A stretch of 64,000 nt of DNA from Thermohalobaculum sp965247385 (lineage in GTDB: Bacteria; Pseudomonadota; Alphaproteobacteria; Rhodobacterales; Rhodobacteraceae). The notes beneath the pieces were generated by a model that was not told the origin of the DNA, did not search any database, and was given only the letters and a program-made list of their open reading frames with translations. Shown piece after piece: positions 24,201-28,375 of this stretch; positions within the stretch are counted from its first letter, which is position 1; every line of letters starts with the position of its first letter. Made by a program: the position numbers and the translations under genes. The stretch lies in NCBI GenBank assembly GCA_965247385.1, contig CBDFHG010000002.1, positions 1,798,001 through 1,862,000 on the forward strand, given 5' to 3'.

Positions 24201-26450
24201 GGTCGGCGCGCCCGGCGGCGCGGCGGTAACGGTTGCGGTCGGGTCGCTGGTGGCGGTCTTGCCGCTGTCCGTGCTGTCGTTGTAAGTGGCGACGGCTTGC
24301 AGGGTGCTGTCTACGTCGTCAGCCACCGGGGAGTAGGCCGCAGCGGTTGCGCCGCTGATGTCGGTGTAGGTACCGGCGCTATCGGACTGCCATTGCCAGG
24401 TCGTGCCGGTGACGGCTGCCGAGCCGCTGTCCGCATCGGTCACGCTGGCGGTCAAGGTATCGCCCACTCGCGGCGCGCCCGGCACCGTTGTGCCATCACG
24501 GGTGATGGCGATGGCGACCACGCCGTCTTCGTCCACATTGGTGACGGTGACGGTAACATCCAGCGTGTCGCTCTCGCCACCGTCGTCGGTGGCGGTGATG
24601 GTAACGAAGTAAGTATTGCTCGTGGCGTCGGAGGCCGGGGTTTCAAAGTCCCGTACCGTGTTGAAAGTCAAAGCCCCGTTTGTATCAATGCTGAAATCGC
24701 CCGCATCAGTGCCGCCCAGGGTCCAGGTGACGGTGTCGCCCTCGGCATCGGGCGCGGTATAAGTCGCCACCGCGGTCGCGACAGGAGTGTTCTCGGCATA
24801 ATCCACCGCCGCATCCGCAGTGCCTATCACCGGCGCGGTGTTGGGCGCTTCCACGGTGACGGTGAATTGCCTCTTTGATTGTAGCCCATCCCTCCCGGCG
24901 TCGAACACCGTGTAGAACACTTCGGTGCTCGCCACCATGCTCGGCGTGCCGGACAGCGTACGGTTGACCGCATCGAAGGCCAGACCCGCCGGCAGGGGGC
25001 TGCGCACCGGCCCGGTCAGGGTGTAGGTCAGGTCGCCGAGGCCGCCGGTGGCTTCCGGCAGTTCCAGGGCGGTGATCGCCGTGTCCACGATATAGAACTG
25101 GTCGAGCGGCACGTTCAGCGCCAGGCCGGTGGTCGCGCTGGCGGTGAAGTCGGCCGTGGCGGTGGCGTCATTGGCGTCGGTCACCGTGTAGGTCAGGGTG
25201 GTGGCGTTTACCATGCTCGGCGTGCCGGACAGCGTGCGGCTGACTGCATCGAAGGTCAGACCCGCCAGCAGGGTGCCGCCCATTGGCCCGGTCAGGGTGT
25301 AGGTCAGGGGCGCGGTGCCGCCGGTGGCTTCCGGCAGGATCAGGGCGGTAATCGCCGTGCCCTTGGTATAGGACTGGCGGGGCAGCTCGGTCAGCGCCAG
25401 GCCGGCGTTCACCGTGACGGTGAAGGTCTGGCTGGTGGTGGCGTCGTTGTCGTCGTTCACCGTGTAGGTCAGTTCGGTGCTCGCCGCCGTGCCCGGCGTG
25501 CCGGACAGCGTGCGGCTGCCGGCGTCAAAGGCCAGCCCGTCCGGCAGGGCGCCGTCGTCCCCCGGCCCGGTCAGGGCGTAGGTCAGGGTGCCGCTGCCGC
25601 CGGTCGCTTCCGGCAGCTCCAGCTCGGTGATCATCGTGCCCGCGGTATAGTTCTGGTCGTCCGGCGCGGTCAGCGCCAGGGGGGCGGCCACGGTGAGCGT
25701 GAATTCCAGCAAGAGTTGTTCCCTACTCGCGGCGTCTGTGACACCGTAGGTGATGATGGATTCCGCAACCGTGGTCGGTGTGCCGGACAGCCTGCGGCTG
25801 GCGGCGTTAAATCTCAGTCCGTCCGGCAGGGCGCCGGCGCGGGTGGCGTCGCGCAGGGTGTAAAGGTACAGAGGGGTCGTGCCGGTGCCGCCGGTGGCTT
25901 CCGGCAGGGTCAGGTCGACCGCCGTGCCAACCGTGTAGCTCTGGTCGGCCAACCGCTCGGAAAACCCCAGGTTGACGAACCTCGGGTATGGGCAGAACGA
26001 TGCGCCATCTGGGTTCGCGCGCGCCTCCTCGCATACCGTGACAAAGACGGTGATGCGGCTGGAGCCACCGTTCGTGTCGTCCACAAAGTAGGTGAGTTCA
26101 AAGCCATCTGTCCTTGTTGGACCCGCGCCCGCAAGCGTCGGTGTGCCCTTGAAGATGCGGGTGTCCGGATCAAAGCTAAACCCCAGTGATTCGTGCGGCC
26201 CAACCAGAGAGTAGGTCAGGGCGCCGGTACCGCCGGTGGCTGCCGGAAAGACAATGTCCTCGGTGGCCGCCCCCACCTGGAAATACAGGTCGATGTAGCC
26301 ATCCGTGGGCGCATAACCGATTCCCAAGTTACCCGGGAACACCGGGTCCGTCTGCGCTCCGGCTGGCGATGCCAGCCCGAGCAGCAGGCCGATCACCATT
26401 AGCGGGCCCAGCAGGAGGGCGGCGAGGCGACGGCGAGGGGCCGCTGGCAT
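3297..26450 (-). CDS. Giant Ig/cadherin/FN3 repeat autotransporter
   Basis: From the start chosen here the product has about 7,717 residues. That start (26450) has a GGGAGG ribosome binding site nine bases upstream and opens a typical signal peptide: MPAAPRRR, a long Leu-rich core, then SPAGA before QTDP. The open frame extends to a GTG at 26546 through a poly-C run, and another ATG lies at 26602 (separate entries). Domain order, roughly by nucleotide from the N-terminus: five Ig-like (He_PIG-type) repeats 26,350-24,850; cadherin-like plus FN3 blocks 24,850-22,900; cadherin-like beta-sandwich and DUF5011-like modules 22,900-21,430; FN3, cadherin and four Ig-like repeats 21,430-19,450; a second set of FN3/cadherin/DUF5011-like modules to about 17,730; a huge Ig-like array 17,730-5,380; FN3 and a SwmB/Big-like module; and a C-terminal autotransporter beta-barrel (about 300 residues, ending GEVRF). 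It is probably exported by Sec, inserted in the outer membrane and displayed as a very long adhesin. The ligand is unknown. Confidence 0.85.
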   Translation of the reverse strand: MPAAPRRRLAALLLGPLMVIGLLLGLASPAGAQTDPVFPGNLGIGYAPTDGYIDLYFQVGAATEDIVFPAATGGTGALTYSLVGPHESLGFSFDPDTRIFKGTPTLAGAGPTRTDGFELTYFVDDTNGGSSRITVFVTVCEEARANPDGASFCPYPRFVNLGFSERLADQSYTVGTAVDLTLPEATGGTGTTPLYLYTLRDATRAGALPDGLRFNAASRRLSGTPTTVAESIITYGVTDAASREQLLLEFTLTVAAPLALTAPDDQNYTAGTMITELELPEATGGSGTLTYALTGPGDDGALPDGLAFDAGSRTLSGTPGTAASTELTYTVNDDNDATTSQTFTVTVNAGLALTELPRQSYTKGTAITALILPEATGGTAPLTYTLTGPMGGTLLAGLTFDAVSRTLSGTPSMVNATTLTYTVTDANDATATADFTASATTGLALNVPLDQFYIVDTAITALELPEATGGLGDLTYTLTGPVRSPLPAGLAFDAVNRTLSGTPSMVASTEVFYTVFDAGRDGLQSKRQFTVTVEAPNTAPVIGTADAAVDYAENTPVATAVATYTAPDAEGDTVTWTLGGTDAGDFSIDTNGALTFNTVRDFETPASDATSNTYFVTITATDDGGESDTLDVTVTVTNVDEDGVVAIAITRDGTTVPGAPRVGDTLTASVTDADSGSAAVTGTTWQWQSDSAGTYTDISGATAAAYSPVADDVDSTLQAVATYNDSTDSGKTATSDPTATVTAAPPGAPTNLAAEAGDTTVTLAWTAPGATGGADITGYEYRQSDATGDYDTTGSAAVVDWMAIPNSATATEYTVPGLTNDTAYFFEVRTVNSVGESEASDEVTATPTAANTAPVIGTADAAVDYAENTPVATAVATYTATDAEGDTVTWTLGGTDAGDFSIDTNGALTFNTVRDFETPASVATSNIYSVTITATDDGDPNESDTLDVTVTVTNVDDEDGVVAIAITRDGTTVPGAPRVGDTLTASVTDADSGSAAVTGTTWQWQSKSSSAGTYTDISGATAAAYSPVAGDVDRTLQAVATYNDSTGSTIATSDPTATVTAAPPGAPTGLTAMPGDATVTLAWTAPGATGGADITGYEYRQSDAMGDYDTAGSAAVVDWMAIPNSATATEYTVAGLTNDTAYFFQVRAVNSGGKGEASDEVTATPTAPELPVITGPVTLSIPENTADDVVLGTYTTTATGFSLWAIVNTAPDADLFEISGGELTFKDAPSFSPDYEAPADQGADNVYNITLRGHRTDFRPTTQDLEVTITVTNVDEPGAISAITGDAQVGATLTAGTVERDPDAVTATNTNGNVSVTPAHQWQSAPPGTASTADADDPAWTDISGATSATYEPVVGDVGRIIRVVATYTGVPGFLSQTATSAATGAVAAAPLSTDSTLSALDVSAGTLNPAFASGTDAYAVSVGTGETSVTVTPTVTDTGKATVTVNGVAVASGQPSEAIDLDVGNNTIPIVVTAEDTSTQTYTVTVARAVPQPGIALASDTARDGGTNTDRITRNRSIVVTLHADFQNDRDTWEWSSNSGNSHTTGSNTDRSFDLTASQATYNDNVVRARQTVNGVVSEFAGLARFMHDTVKPTISLNGGGASVTITKGDAYNDPVTADDVLDGPIAFSNIVITDGPVDVDTAGEYTLTYNVMDRAGNAADPLTRTVTVSEPVAATRPEPTVLSAGTITDTSIALSWDAVTNAESYTLTRVVGGADVVVFSGNALTATDTGLTPETSYKYVVTATNSAGTSADSNEVDATTLATLGPAPFLITVDENTTRFVASFTATATGTRTITGFTLGGDDAGHFMVEFIPGRRLSRGVVTFREPPNFEAPADANTDNRYEIAVTATDDSIFDDNLAREVTIRVTDAEDPGSVSITGNAQVGMTLTATVTDEDSVGAISGYQWQRLPSGGGVPINIGDDQNTYEVVAADAGDTLRVVVSYTDGFGSNTDEATSAPTATVTAALALPAQANQSYTVDTEIAELELPKATGGTGALTYALTGPMGDALPAGLSFNAASRRLTGTPTALATTILTYTVTDSAATPVVATQDFTVTVTVPAPLVLPDLDDQNYTVDTAVDVTLPAATGGIGEPTYTLTGPGDALPAGLSFNPASRTLSGTPTAAATTILTYTVTDSATTPVVATQDFTVTVNADVTLTRPRLQFYTVGTAVDVTLPVATGGTGELTYTLTGALPAGLTFTPASRTLSGTPTVRADFNRVFYTVTDANGASTTESFLIIVFDDVELPLVDNQGYTVNTAVDVILPKATGGSPPLTYALTGPGDDGALPAGLDFTARTRTLSGTPGTAAITVLTYTVTDVNGATSQTTFTVTVAVAATTPEPPQFSTGTITDTSIALSWGAVDNADSYTLTRVVDGGADVVVFSGNALTATDTGLTPETSYKYVVTATNSAGTSPDSDAVDVTTLATPPVVREFAENATGTVATFTAIATGTRTITGFTLGGTDAGHFMLEFMLDSPRGVLTFREPPNFEAPADANIDNRYEITVTATDSESETSAPTAVTIIVTNVDEPGAISAITGDAQVGEMLAAGTVTDEDSPADGTPVSSITHQWQSAVDGTDAADDAAWPDISGATSATYDPVVGDVGRIIRVVATYTDGEGGGKKVASLATGAVAAAALSTDSTLSALDVSAGTLNPTFDAATNAYAVSVGTDVASVTVTPTTTDDGAAVAVNDAIVDSGQPEEIDLDVGNNTITILVVAEDGVEEQTYTVTVARAVPRPGIALARDTARDGGTNTDRITRNRSIVVTLHADFQNDRDTWEWSSNSGNSHTTGSNTDRSFDLTASQATYNDNVVRARQTVNGVVSEFAGLARFMHDTVKPTISLNGGGASVTITKGDAYNDPVTADDVLDGPIAFSNIVITDGPVDVDTAGEYTLTYNVMDSAGNAADPLTRTVTVNDSLALTAPDDQSYTVDTAIDALILLEASGGTGTLTYTLTGLPTGLTFTAASRMLSGTPTVAAITELTYTVTDANDASTSQTFTVTVNDGLVLSAAVDNQGYTVDTAVDVTLPAATGGTAPLTYALTNLPDGLRFDAGTRTLSGTPGTAAITELTYTVTDANGASTSQTFMVTVNDSLALTAPDDQSYTVDTAITDLVLLEASGGTGTLTYTLTGLPTGLTFTAASRTLSGTPTAAASTVLTYTVTDANGASTSQTFTVTVNDGLVLTTAGDQGYTLGTTITELELPAATGGTAPLTYALTNLPDGLRFDAGTRTLSGTPGTAAITELTYTVTDANDASTSQTFTVTVNDSLALTAPDDQSYTVDTAITDLVLLEASGGTGTLTYTLTGLPTGLTFTAASRTLSGTPTAAASTVLTYTVTDTNDATASQTFTVTVNDGLALNAPGAQGYTLDTAITDLELPEATGGTAPLIYALTDPPDGLRFDAGTRTLSGTPGTAAITELTYTVTDANDASTSQTFTVTVNDSLALTAPDDQSYTVDTAITDLVLLEASGGTGTLSYTLTGLPTGLTFTAASRTLSGTPTAAASTVLTYTVTDTNDATASQTFTVTVNDGLALNAPGAQGYTLDTAIDALILPEATGGTAPLTYALTDPPAGLTFNSASRRLTGTPTAAAITELTYTVTDANDASTSQTFTVTVNDSLALTAPDDQSYTVDTAITDLVLLEASGGTGTLIYTLTGLPTGLTFTAASRTLSGTPTAAASTVLTYTVTDTNDATASQTFTVTVNDGLVLTTAGDQGYTLGTTITELELPAATGGTAPLTYALTNLPDGLRFDAGTRTLSGTPGTAAITELTYTVTDANGASTSQTFTVTVNDSLALTAPDDQSYTVDTAITDLALLEASGGTGTLTYTLTGLPTGLTFTAASRTLSGTPTAAASTVLTYTVTDTNDATASQTFTVTVNDGLALNAPGAQGYTLDTAITDLELPEATGGTAPLIYALTDPPDGLRFDAGTRTLSGTPGTAAITELTYTVTDANDASTSQTVTVTVNDSLALTAPDDQSYTVDTAITDLVLLEASGGTGTLSYTLTGLPTGLTFTAASRTLSGTPTAAASTVLTYTVTDANGASTSQTFDVTVNDGVTLPAPGDQGYTLDTAIDALILPEATGGTAPLTYALTDPPAGLTFNSASRRLTGTPTAAAITELTYTVTDANDASTSQTFTVTVNDGLVLTTAGDQGYTLDTTITDLELPEATGGTAPLIYALTDPPAGLAFNPTNRTLSGTPGMADVTVLTYTVTDANDATTSQTFMVTVSDGLALSAPPAQSYTAGTLITPLALSAATGGTGTLTYTLTGPGAAATLPDGLTFTAGTRMLSGTPTVAAITELTYTVTDANGASTSQTFTVTVNDGLALNAPGAQGYTLDTTITDLELPEATGGTAPLIYALTDPPAGLAFNPTNRTLSGTPGMADVTVLTYTVTDANDATTSQTFMVTVSDGLALSAPPAQSYTAGTLITPLALSAATGGTGTPSYTLTGPAGADLPDGLDFNAGTRTLSGTPTAAASTVLTYTVTDTNDATASQTFTVTVNDGLVLTAPDDQSYTLDTAIDALILPEATGGTAPLTYALTDPPDGLRFDAGTRTLSGTPGTAASTELTYTVTDANDASTSQTFMVTVNDSLALTAPDDQSYTVDTAITNLVLLEASGGTGTLTYTLTGALPTGLTFTAASRTLSGTPTAAASTVLTYTVTDTNDATASQTFTVTVNDGLVLTTAGDQGYTLGTTITELELPAATGGTAPLTYALTDPPAGLAFNPTNRTLSGTPGTAAITELTYTVTDANGASTSQTFTVTVNDSLALTAPDDQSYTVDTAITDLVLLEASGGTGTLTYTLTGLPTGLTFTAASRTLSGTPTAAASTVLTYTVTDTNDATASQTFTVTVNDGLVLTTAGDQGYTLGTTITELELPAATGGTAPLTYALTNLPDGLRFDAGTRTLSGTPGTAAITELTYTVTDANDASTSQTFTVTVNDSLALTAPDDQSYTVDTAITDLVLLEASGGTGTLIYTLTGLPTGLTFTAASRTLSGTPTAAASTVLTYTVTDTNDATASQTFTVTVNDGLVLTTAGDQGYTLGTTITELELPAATGGTAPLTYALTNLPDGLRFDAGTRTLSGTPGTAAITELTYTVTDANGASTSQTFTVTVNDSLALTAPDDQSYTVDTAITDLALLEASGGTGTLTYTLTGLPTGLTFTAASRTLSGTPTAAASTVLTYTVTDTNDATASQTFTVTVNDGLALNAPGAQGYTLDTAITDLELPEATGGTAPLIYALTDPPDGLRFDAGTRTLSGTPGTAAITELTYTVTDANGASTSQTFTVTVNDSLALTAPDDQSYTVDTAITDLVLLEASGGTGTLSYTLTGLPTGLTFTAASRTLSGTPTAAASTVLTYTVTDANGASTSQTFDVTVNDGVTLPAPGDQGYTLDTAIDALILPEATGGTAPLTYALTDPPDGLRFDAGTRTLSGTPGTAAITELTYTVTDANDASTSQTFTVTVNDSLALTAPDDQSYTVDTAITDLVLLEASGGTGTLTYTLTGLPTGLTFTAASRTLSGTPTAAASTVLTYTVTDTNDATASQTFTVTVNDGLVLTTAGDQGYTLGTTITELELPAATGGTAPLTYALTNLPDGLRFDAGTRTLSGTPGTAAITELTYTVTDANDASTSQTVTVTVNDSLALTAPDDQSYTVDTAITDLVLLEASGGTGTLSYTLTGLPTGLTFTAASRTLSGTPTAAASTVLTYTVTDTNDATASQTFTVTVNDGLALNAPGAQGYTLDTAITDLELPEATGGTAPLIYALTDPPDGLRFDAGTRTLSGTPGTAAITELTYTVTDANDASTSQTVTVTVNDSLALTAPDDQSYTVDTAITDLVLLEASGGTGTLTYTLTGLPTGLTFTAASRTLSGTPTAAASTVLTYTVTDTNDATASQTFTVTVNDGLVLTTAGDQGYTLDTAIDALILPEATGGTAPLTYALTDPPAGLTFNSASRRLTGTPTAAAITELTYTVTDANDASTSQTFTVTVNDGLVLTTAGDQGYTLDTTITDLELPEATGGTAPLIYALTDPPAGLAFNPTNRTLSGTPGMADVTVLTYTVTDANDATTSQTFMVTVSDGLALSAPPAQSYTAGTLITPLALSAATGGTGTLTYTLTGLPTGLTFTAASRTLSGTPTAAASTVLTYTVTDTNDATASQTFTVTVNDGLALNAPGAQGYTLDTAIDALILPEATGGTAPLTYALTDPPAGLTFNSASRRLTGTPTAAAITELTYTVTDTNDATASQTFTVTVNDGLALNAPGAQGYTLDTAITDLELPEATGGTAPLIYALTDPPDGLRFDAGTRTLSGTPGTAAITELTYTVTDANDASTSQTFTVTVNGRLVLSAAVDNQGYTVDTAVDVTLPEATGGTAPLTYALTDPPDGLRFDAGTRTLSGTPGTAAITELTYTVTDANGATTSQTFTVTVNDSLALTAPDDQSYTVDTAITNLVLLEASGGTGTLTYTLTGLPTGLTFTAASRTLSGTPTAAASTVLTYTVTDTNDATASQTFTVTVNDGLALNAPGAQGYTLDTAIDALILPEATGGTAPLTYALTDPPAGLTFNSASRRLTGTPTAAAITELTYTVTDTNDATASQTFTVTVNDGLALNAPGAQGYTLDTAITDLELPEATGGTAPLTYALTDPPAGLTFNSASRRLTGTPTAAAITELTYTVTDANGATTSQTFMVTVSDGLALSAPPAQSYTAGTLITPLALSAATGGTGTLSYTLTGPAGADLPDGLDFNAGTRTLSGTPTAAASTVLTYTVTDANGASTSQTFTVTVNDGLVLTTAGDQGYTLDTTITDLELPEATGGTAPLIYALTDPPAGLTFNSASRRLTGTPTAAAITELTYTVTDANGATTSQTFMVTVSDGLALSAPPAQSYTAGTLITPLALSAATGGTGTLSYTLTGPAGADLPDGLDFNAGTRTLSGTPTAAASTVLTYTVTDTNDATASQTFTVTVNDDVALPDKPDDQFYTVGTAVDVTLPEGIGGTGTLRYTLTGPGGAALPAGLRFDEDTRKLTGTPTEAASATTLTYTVTDNNGSNTLGESDSQTFTVTVAATPPEPTVLSEGTITDTSIALSWGAVDNAESYTLTRVVDGGADVVVFSGNALTATDENLDADTEYKYTITAINSAGMITSTEFSARTLMDTTPPTVTLGTIAEDVIGTIAEGVIGTAQDYDITFSEAVTGLAVDDFSVSKDIVASGDVVVNSVTPASAPSTTISITPRATRRASASDKASNGTTYTISITPRATAFTLTLAAGSVTDLAGNPVAETRITGTAAGSAPEPADLNRTILPEVARAIAGHTVGAIARRVTQARADGVTDSAGSFNLGGQTTVAGVAGALASHGQAMADGTLSLKDLLGGGDFVLPLNARAAAGAPGLSSLAFWGAGDYSNLDGSGGAVDWDGDLFSAHLGADARLRDDLLVGLAVSWSRVDLDYSVPGRSGDYELDLTSFHPYVGWSALSGKLDLWATVGYGWGDLEIADETQQASSDVEMRTVAVGGLGRLLKVGATTLRLKGDALLTEMEVEGSDEMAALTVDARRVRMILEGSRTHTLADGAQLEPSLEVGVRHDGGDGETGFGAELGGGVRYSNPVMGLTLEGRARTLVGRDSYGEWGVNGLIRLERGNGRGLSFNLSPGYGKTGSGTQRLWQQGLHDKIDGERDYGARMDLRLGYGLPAFGGRGLLTPYSELTFGDSARNYRLGMEWELGALFELNLTGERHESSDGAADHAIMLKGEVRF
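5380..17730 (-). repeat. 522-bp higher-order repeat array inside the giant gene
   Basis: About 12.3 kb made of roughly 47 Ig-like domains of about 87 residues (261 bp). Two types mostly alternate: one with APDDQSYTVDTAIT and GLPTGLTFTAASR, the other with GDQGYTLGTTITELEL or GAQGYTLDTAI and GLRFDAGTRTLSG. Marking one fixed point in the first type gives positions 9541, 10063, 10585, 11107, 11629 and 12151: spacing is exactly 522 bp each time, so the two-domain pair is the amplification unit. Near-identity at DNA level implies recent expansion or gene conversion. Short-read assemblies often collapse such arrays, so the true copy number may differ. Confidence 0.9.
17722..18287 (-). repeat. Internal segmental duplication, copy 1
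   Basis: This 566-bp segment of the giant gene, encoding a DUF5011-like domain (TVKPTISLNGGG...) and the adjoining NDRDTWEWSSNSGN module, is almost identical to 21,445-22,010; the offset is 3,723 bp at both points checked. Confidence 0.85.
21445..22010 (-). repeat. Internal segmental duplication, copy 2
   Basis: Partner of 17,722-18,287. The flanking cadherin-like modules and the FN3 modules (about 19,200-19,440, 21,180-21,420, and a third FN3 copy near 5,100-5,340) are also similar, so whole multi-domain blocks were duplicated, not single domains. Confidence 0.85.
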
Positions 26451-26511
26451 CACGCCACGCCTCCCGCCCGGCGGGCCTGGCTGGGGCTGGAGTGAAGCCC
26501 GGTTAAATCTG

Positions 26512-26530
26512 GGGGGGGGGGGGGGGGGGG
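26512..26530 (-). repeat. Homopolymer run of 19 C (G on + strand)
   Basis: Nineteen consecutive G on the plus strand read as C on the coding strand of the giant gene, 62 bases upstream of the chosen start codon. In the GTG-26546 reading the run encodes six to seven prolines. Such runs slip during replication and are the classic basis of phase variation in surface proteins. Its length may also be a sequencing or assembly approximation. Confidence 0.9.
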
Positions 26531-26599
26531 CAAAACTGCGCCGCACCGGGACGCTGCGCTAAACTTGTGGCTCCGCGCTGAACGCAGATCATTCTTGTT

Positions 26600-26615
26600 C
26601 ATGAAAACGCCCCCT
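26600..26615 (-). promoter_or_regulatory. Alternative start with strong ribosome binding site upstream of the C run
   Basis: An ATG at 26602 (MNKNDLRSARSHKF...) has an AGGGGG ribosome binding site seven bases upstream. With 19 C it reads through the run into a frame that stops after about 50 codons; adding one C or losing two would put it in frame with the giant gene. It could therefore be the true start in an ON state, or the start of a short leader in the OFF state. Confidence 0.45.
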
Positions 26616-26689
26616 GGGCCGCTGGACAAGTGGGTCCATTGCAAGTGTCTCGAATCTGATAACCCGGTTCGGAACCTGTATGCAAGCAC

Positions 26690-26730
26690 CCAGGATTCCC
26701 GAACTAAGTCCCTGACGAGCCTCAGCAGGG
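26690..26730. repeat. Dispersed repeat, partial copy A
   Basis: About 41 bases (CCAGGATTCCCGAACTAAG... to ...CAGCAGGG) match one end of the roughly 80-bp repeat found at 45,719-45,796. It also forms a small hairpin (AAGTCCCTG and CAGGGACTT arms, 26,706-26,734) that could serve as a terminator. It abuts the IS630 element. Confidence 0.7.
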
Positions 26731-26746
26731 ACTTATACCAATCGCC

Positions 26747-27810
26747 CTAAAGATTGACCTGTGCCCATTTTCGTGTGGTGATGGAGGCGATGGCGGCTGT
26801 ATCGTTTGCGAAGAAGTTCCATGCGGTGCAGCATTTGTCGACGATGTCGGCGTAGCCATCGAAGACGGTTATGGCGAGCTTGTTGGCGCGCAGGTATTGC
26901 CAGACGTTTTCGACCGGATTGAGTTCGGGCGCGTATGGCGGGAGAATGAGCAGCGTGACGTTGTCGGGCACCATGAGGTCTTTGCCGGCATGCCAGCCGG
27001 CACCGTCGGCGACGAGTGCCGCGTGGGCGCCAGGGGCTACGGCGCGGGCGATCTCGGCGAGGTGGGCATTCATCGCCTCGGTGTCGGCGAAGGGCATGAC
27101 CAGACCGGCGGCGGTGGCGCGGTCAGGGCAGACTGCGCCGAAAATGCAGGCCGATTTGTAGCGCGTGTCGCGGACGGCGCGGGGGCGGGTGCCGCGCTTC
27201 GCCCAGACCCTTGTCAGCGTGCCCTGCTGACCCACCCTGGCTTCATCCTGGAGCCAGATCTCGAGCGGTTTGCCGCGCGCCGCCTCGGGGAGGGCCGCCG
27301 CTACCGTCCGGAAGAAGTTTTTTTAAACGCCTCCTGCTCCGCGGGGTCGGCCTTCGGGTGTTGCGGACGCACCGACAGCCGCCGATAGCCGAGCGCCGCC
27401 AGCTGCTTGCCGACCGTGCGCTCGTGCATGACGACCCCGAACTGCGCCTCGATCCACCGCTTCAGATCAATGCACCGCCAGTGCACCACCCCGTCGACCT
27501 CCGGGTCGGGACCCTTCTCCACCTGCGCGGCGAGCGCGGCCTTCTGCGCCGCCGAAAGCAGTGGCGGCTTCCCGGGCGAGGGGCGGTTGGAGAGGCCGGA
27601 CAGCCCCTCGGCGTTGTAGCGGTGCACCCAGTCGCGCAACGTCTGCCGGTCCATCCCGCAGGTCACCGCAGCGGTCGCCCGGTCCGCCCCCTCCAGCACC
27701 AGCGCCAGCGCCAGCATCCGTCGCGCCGCCCGCCCATCCGTCGCGCCCCTCGCCGCCGCTCGCAACTCCGCCGCCGTCATATCCGTGCGTGTAATCTCGA
27801 CACCTACCAT
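26747..27810 (-). CDS. IS630-family transposase, two frames joined by a frameshift
   Basis: The first part (27,810 to about 27,310) begins MVGVEITRTD after a GGAGGG ribosome binding site and carries the helix-turn-helix (MDRQTLRDWVHRYNAEGL) and the RWIEAQFGVVMHERTV region. The second part (about 27,300-26,747) carries the DDE domain: LVADGAGWH with an Asp, then PYAPELNPVENVWQYL with the final Glu. They are in different frames and meet at an A-rich slippery site (TTTAAAAAAACTTC on the minus strand, near 27,325), as usual for IS630-type programmed frameshifting. Probably the most complete IS630 in the window and possibly active. IS630 elements target TA; the left end lies near TATACCAATCGCCC at 26,735. 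Confidence 0.8.
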
Positions 27811-27884
27811 TGCCACTCCCTCCTCTGCGTCGATCACAGAGAGTCAGACTTTCGCTGATTTGGGAACCCCAAAGAGTCAAGAAT

Positions 27885-27938
27885 CTTAGACGTTTAACCT
27901 GTAATTCAGGGTGTCACTTAGGGCGTAATCAGCTACCC
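27885..27938 (+). repeat. Element-end repeat shared with 31,200-31,250
   Basis: The stretch with GTTTAAC..GTAATTCAGGGTG and TTAGGGCGTAATCAG is repeated in inverted orientation at about 31,200-31,250. The two copies bracket the segment holding the ISL3, hpaB and IS66 pieces. Confidence 0.6.
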
Positions 27939-28346
27939 TCTGTCATCATAGACAACAACGGAGGGATGGACAGGCGATGGATGCTCAGGATGTATTGGCT
28001 CTTGGCCTCGGGGTTACGCCACCATGGCGGCTGGTCGAACAGCGTCTCGACACGAACAGACCGGAGACGCTCCGCTGTTCGAAGCCGTCCGCAAGGCTCT
28101 GGAGACGGTCAAAAAACATCCCAGGCGCATTCTCGAACGTTGGACGTCAATCCACAGCAACGCCCGCATGGAAGCCCCGCATGGAAGCAATGAACGGACT
28201 GTTTCAGGCCGCCAGGGCAAGAGCCAGAGGCTACCGCAACACCGAGACCTTCATCACCATGATCTACTTGATCGCAGCCCGGCTCGAAGATGTAATCAAA
28301 TCCACTTTCAACGTCGAAGAGCAGGAGTCAATTGAGAAGGCCGTTG
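27932..28346 (+). pseudogene. ISL3-family transposase, internally deleted remnant
   Basis: From the ATG at 27,977 the first 27 codons read as an ISL3 N-terminus (GVTPPWRLVEQRLDT). The reading then jumps directly into the family's C-terminus: FEAVRKALETVKKHPRRILERW in one frame, and MNGLFQAARARARGYRNTETF with TMIYLIAARL in another. The DDE core is missing, and a 13-base tandem duplication at about 28,165-28,190 (two ATGGAAGC) shifts the frame. The upstream region matches the element end at the left edge of the window. It cannot encode an active transposase but keeps at least one element end. Confidence 0.75.
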
Positions 28347-28349
28347 GTA

Positions 28350-28367
28350 TTAGTTCGGGAATCCTGG
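28350..28367. repeat. Dispersed repeat, partial copy B
   Basis: Eighteen bases (TTAGTTCGGGAATCCTGG) identical to the end of repeat copies C and E. It sits exactly at the junction of the ISL3 remnant and the ISNCY-type remnant, marking a rearrangement point. Confidence 0.6.
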
Positions 28368-28375
28368 ACTCCTCT

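Noticed and set aside
26640..26690. Possible promoter boxes (TTGCAT, 17 bases, TTATCA) upstream of the giant gene
   Set aside because: Only three of six -35 positions fit the consensus and chance matches are likely; noted but not annotated.
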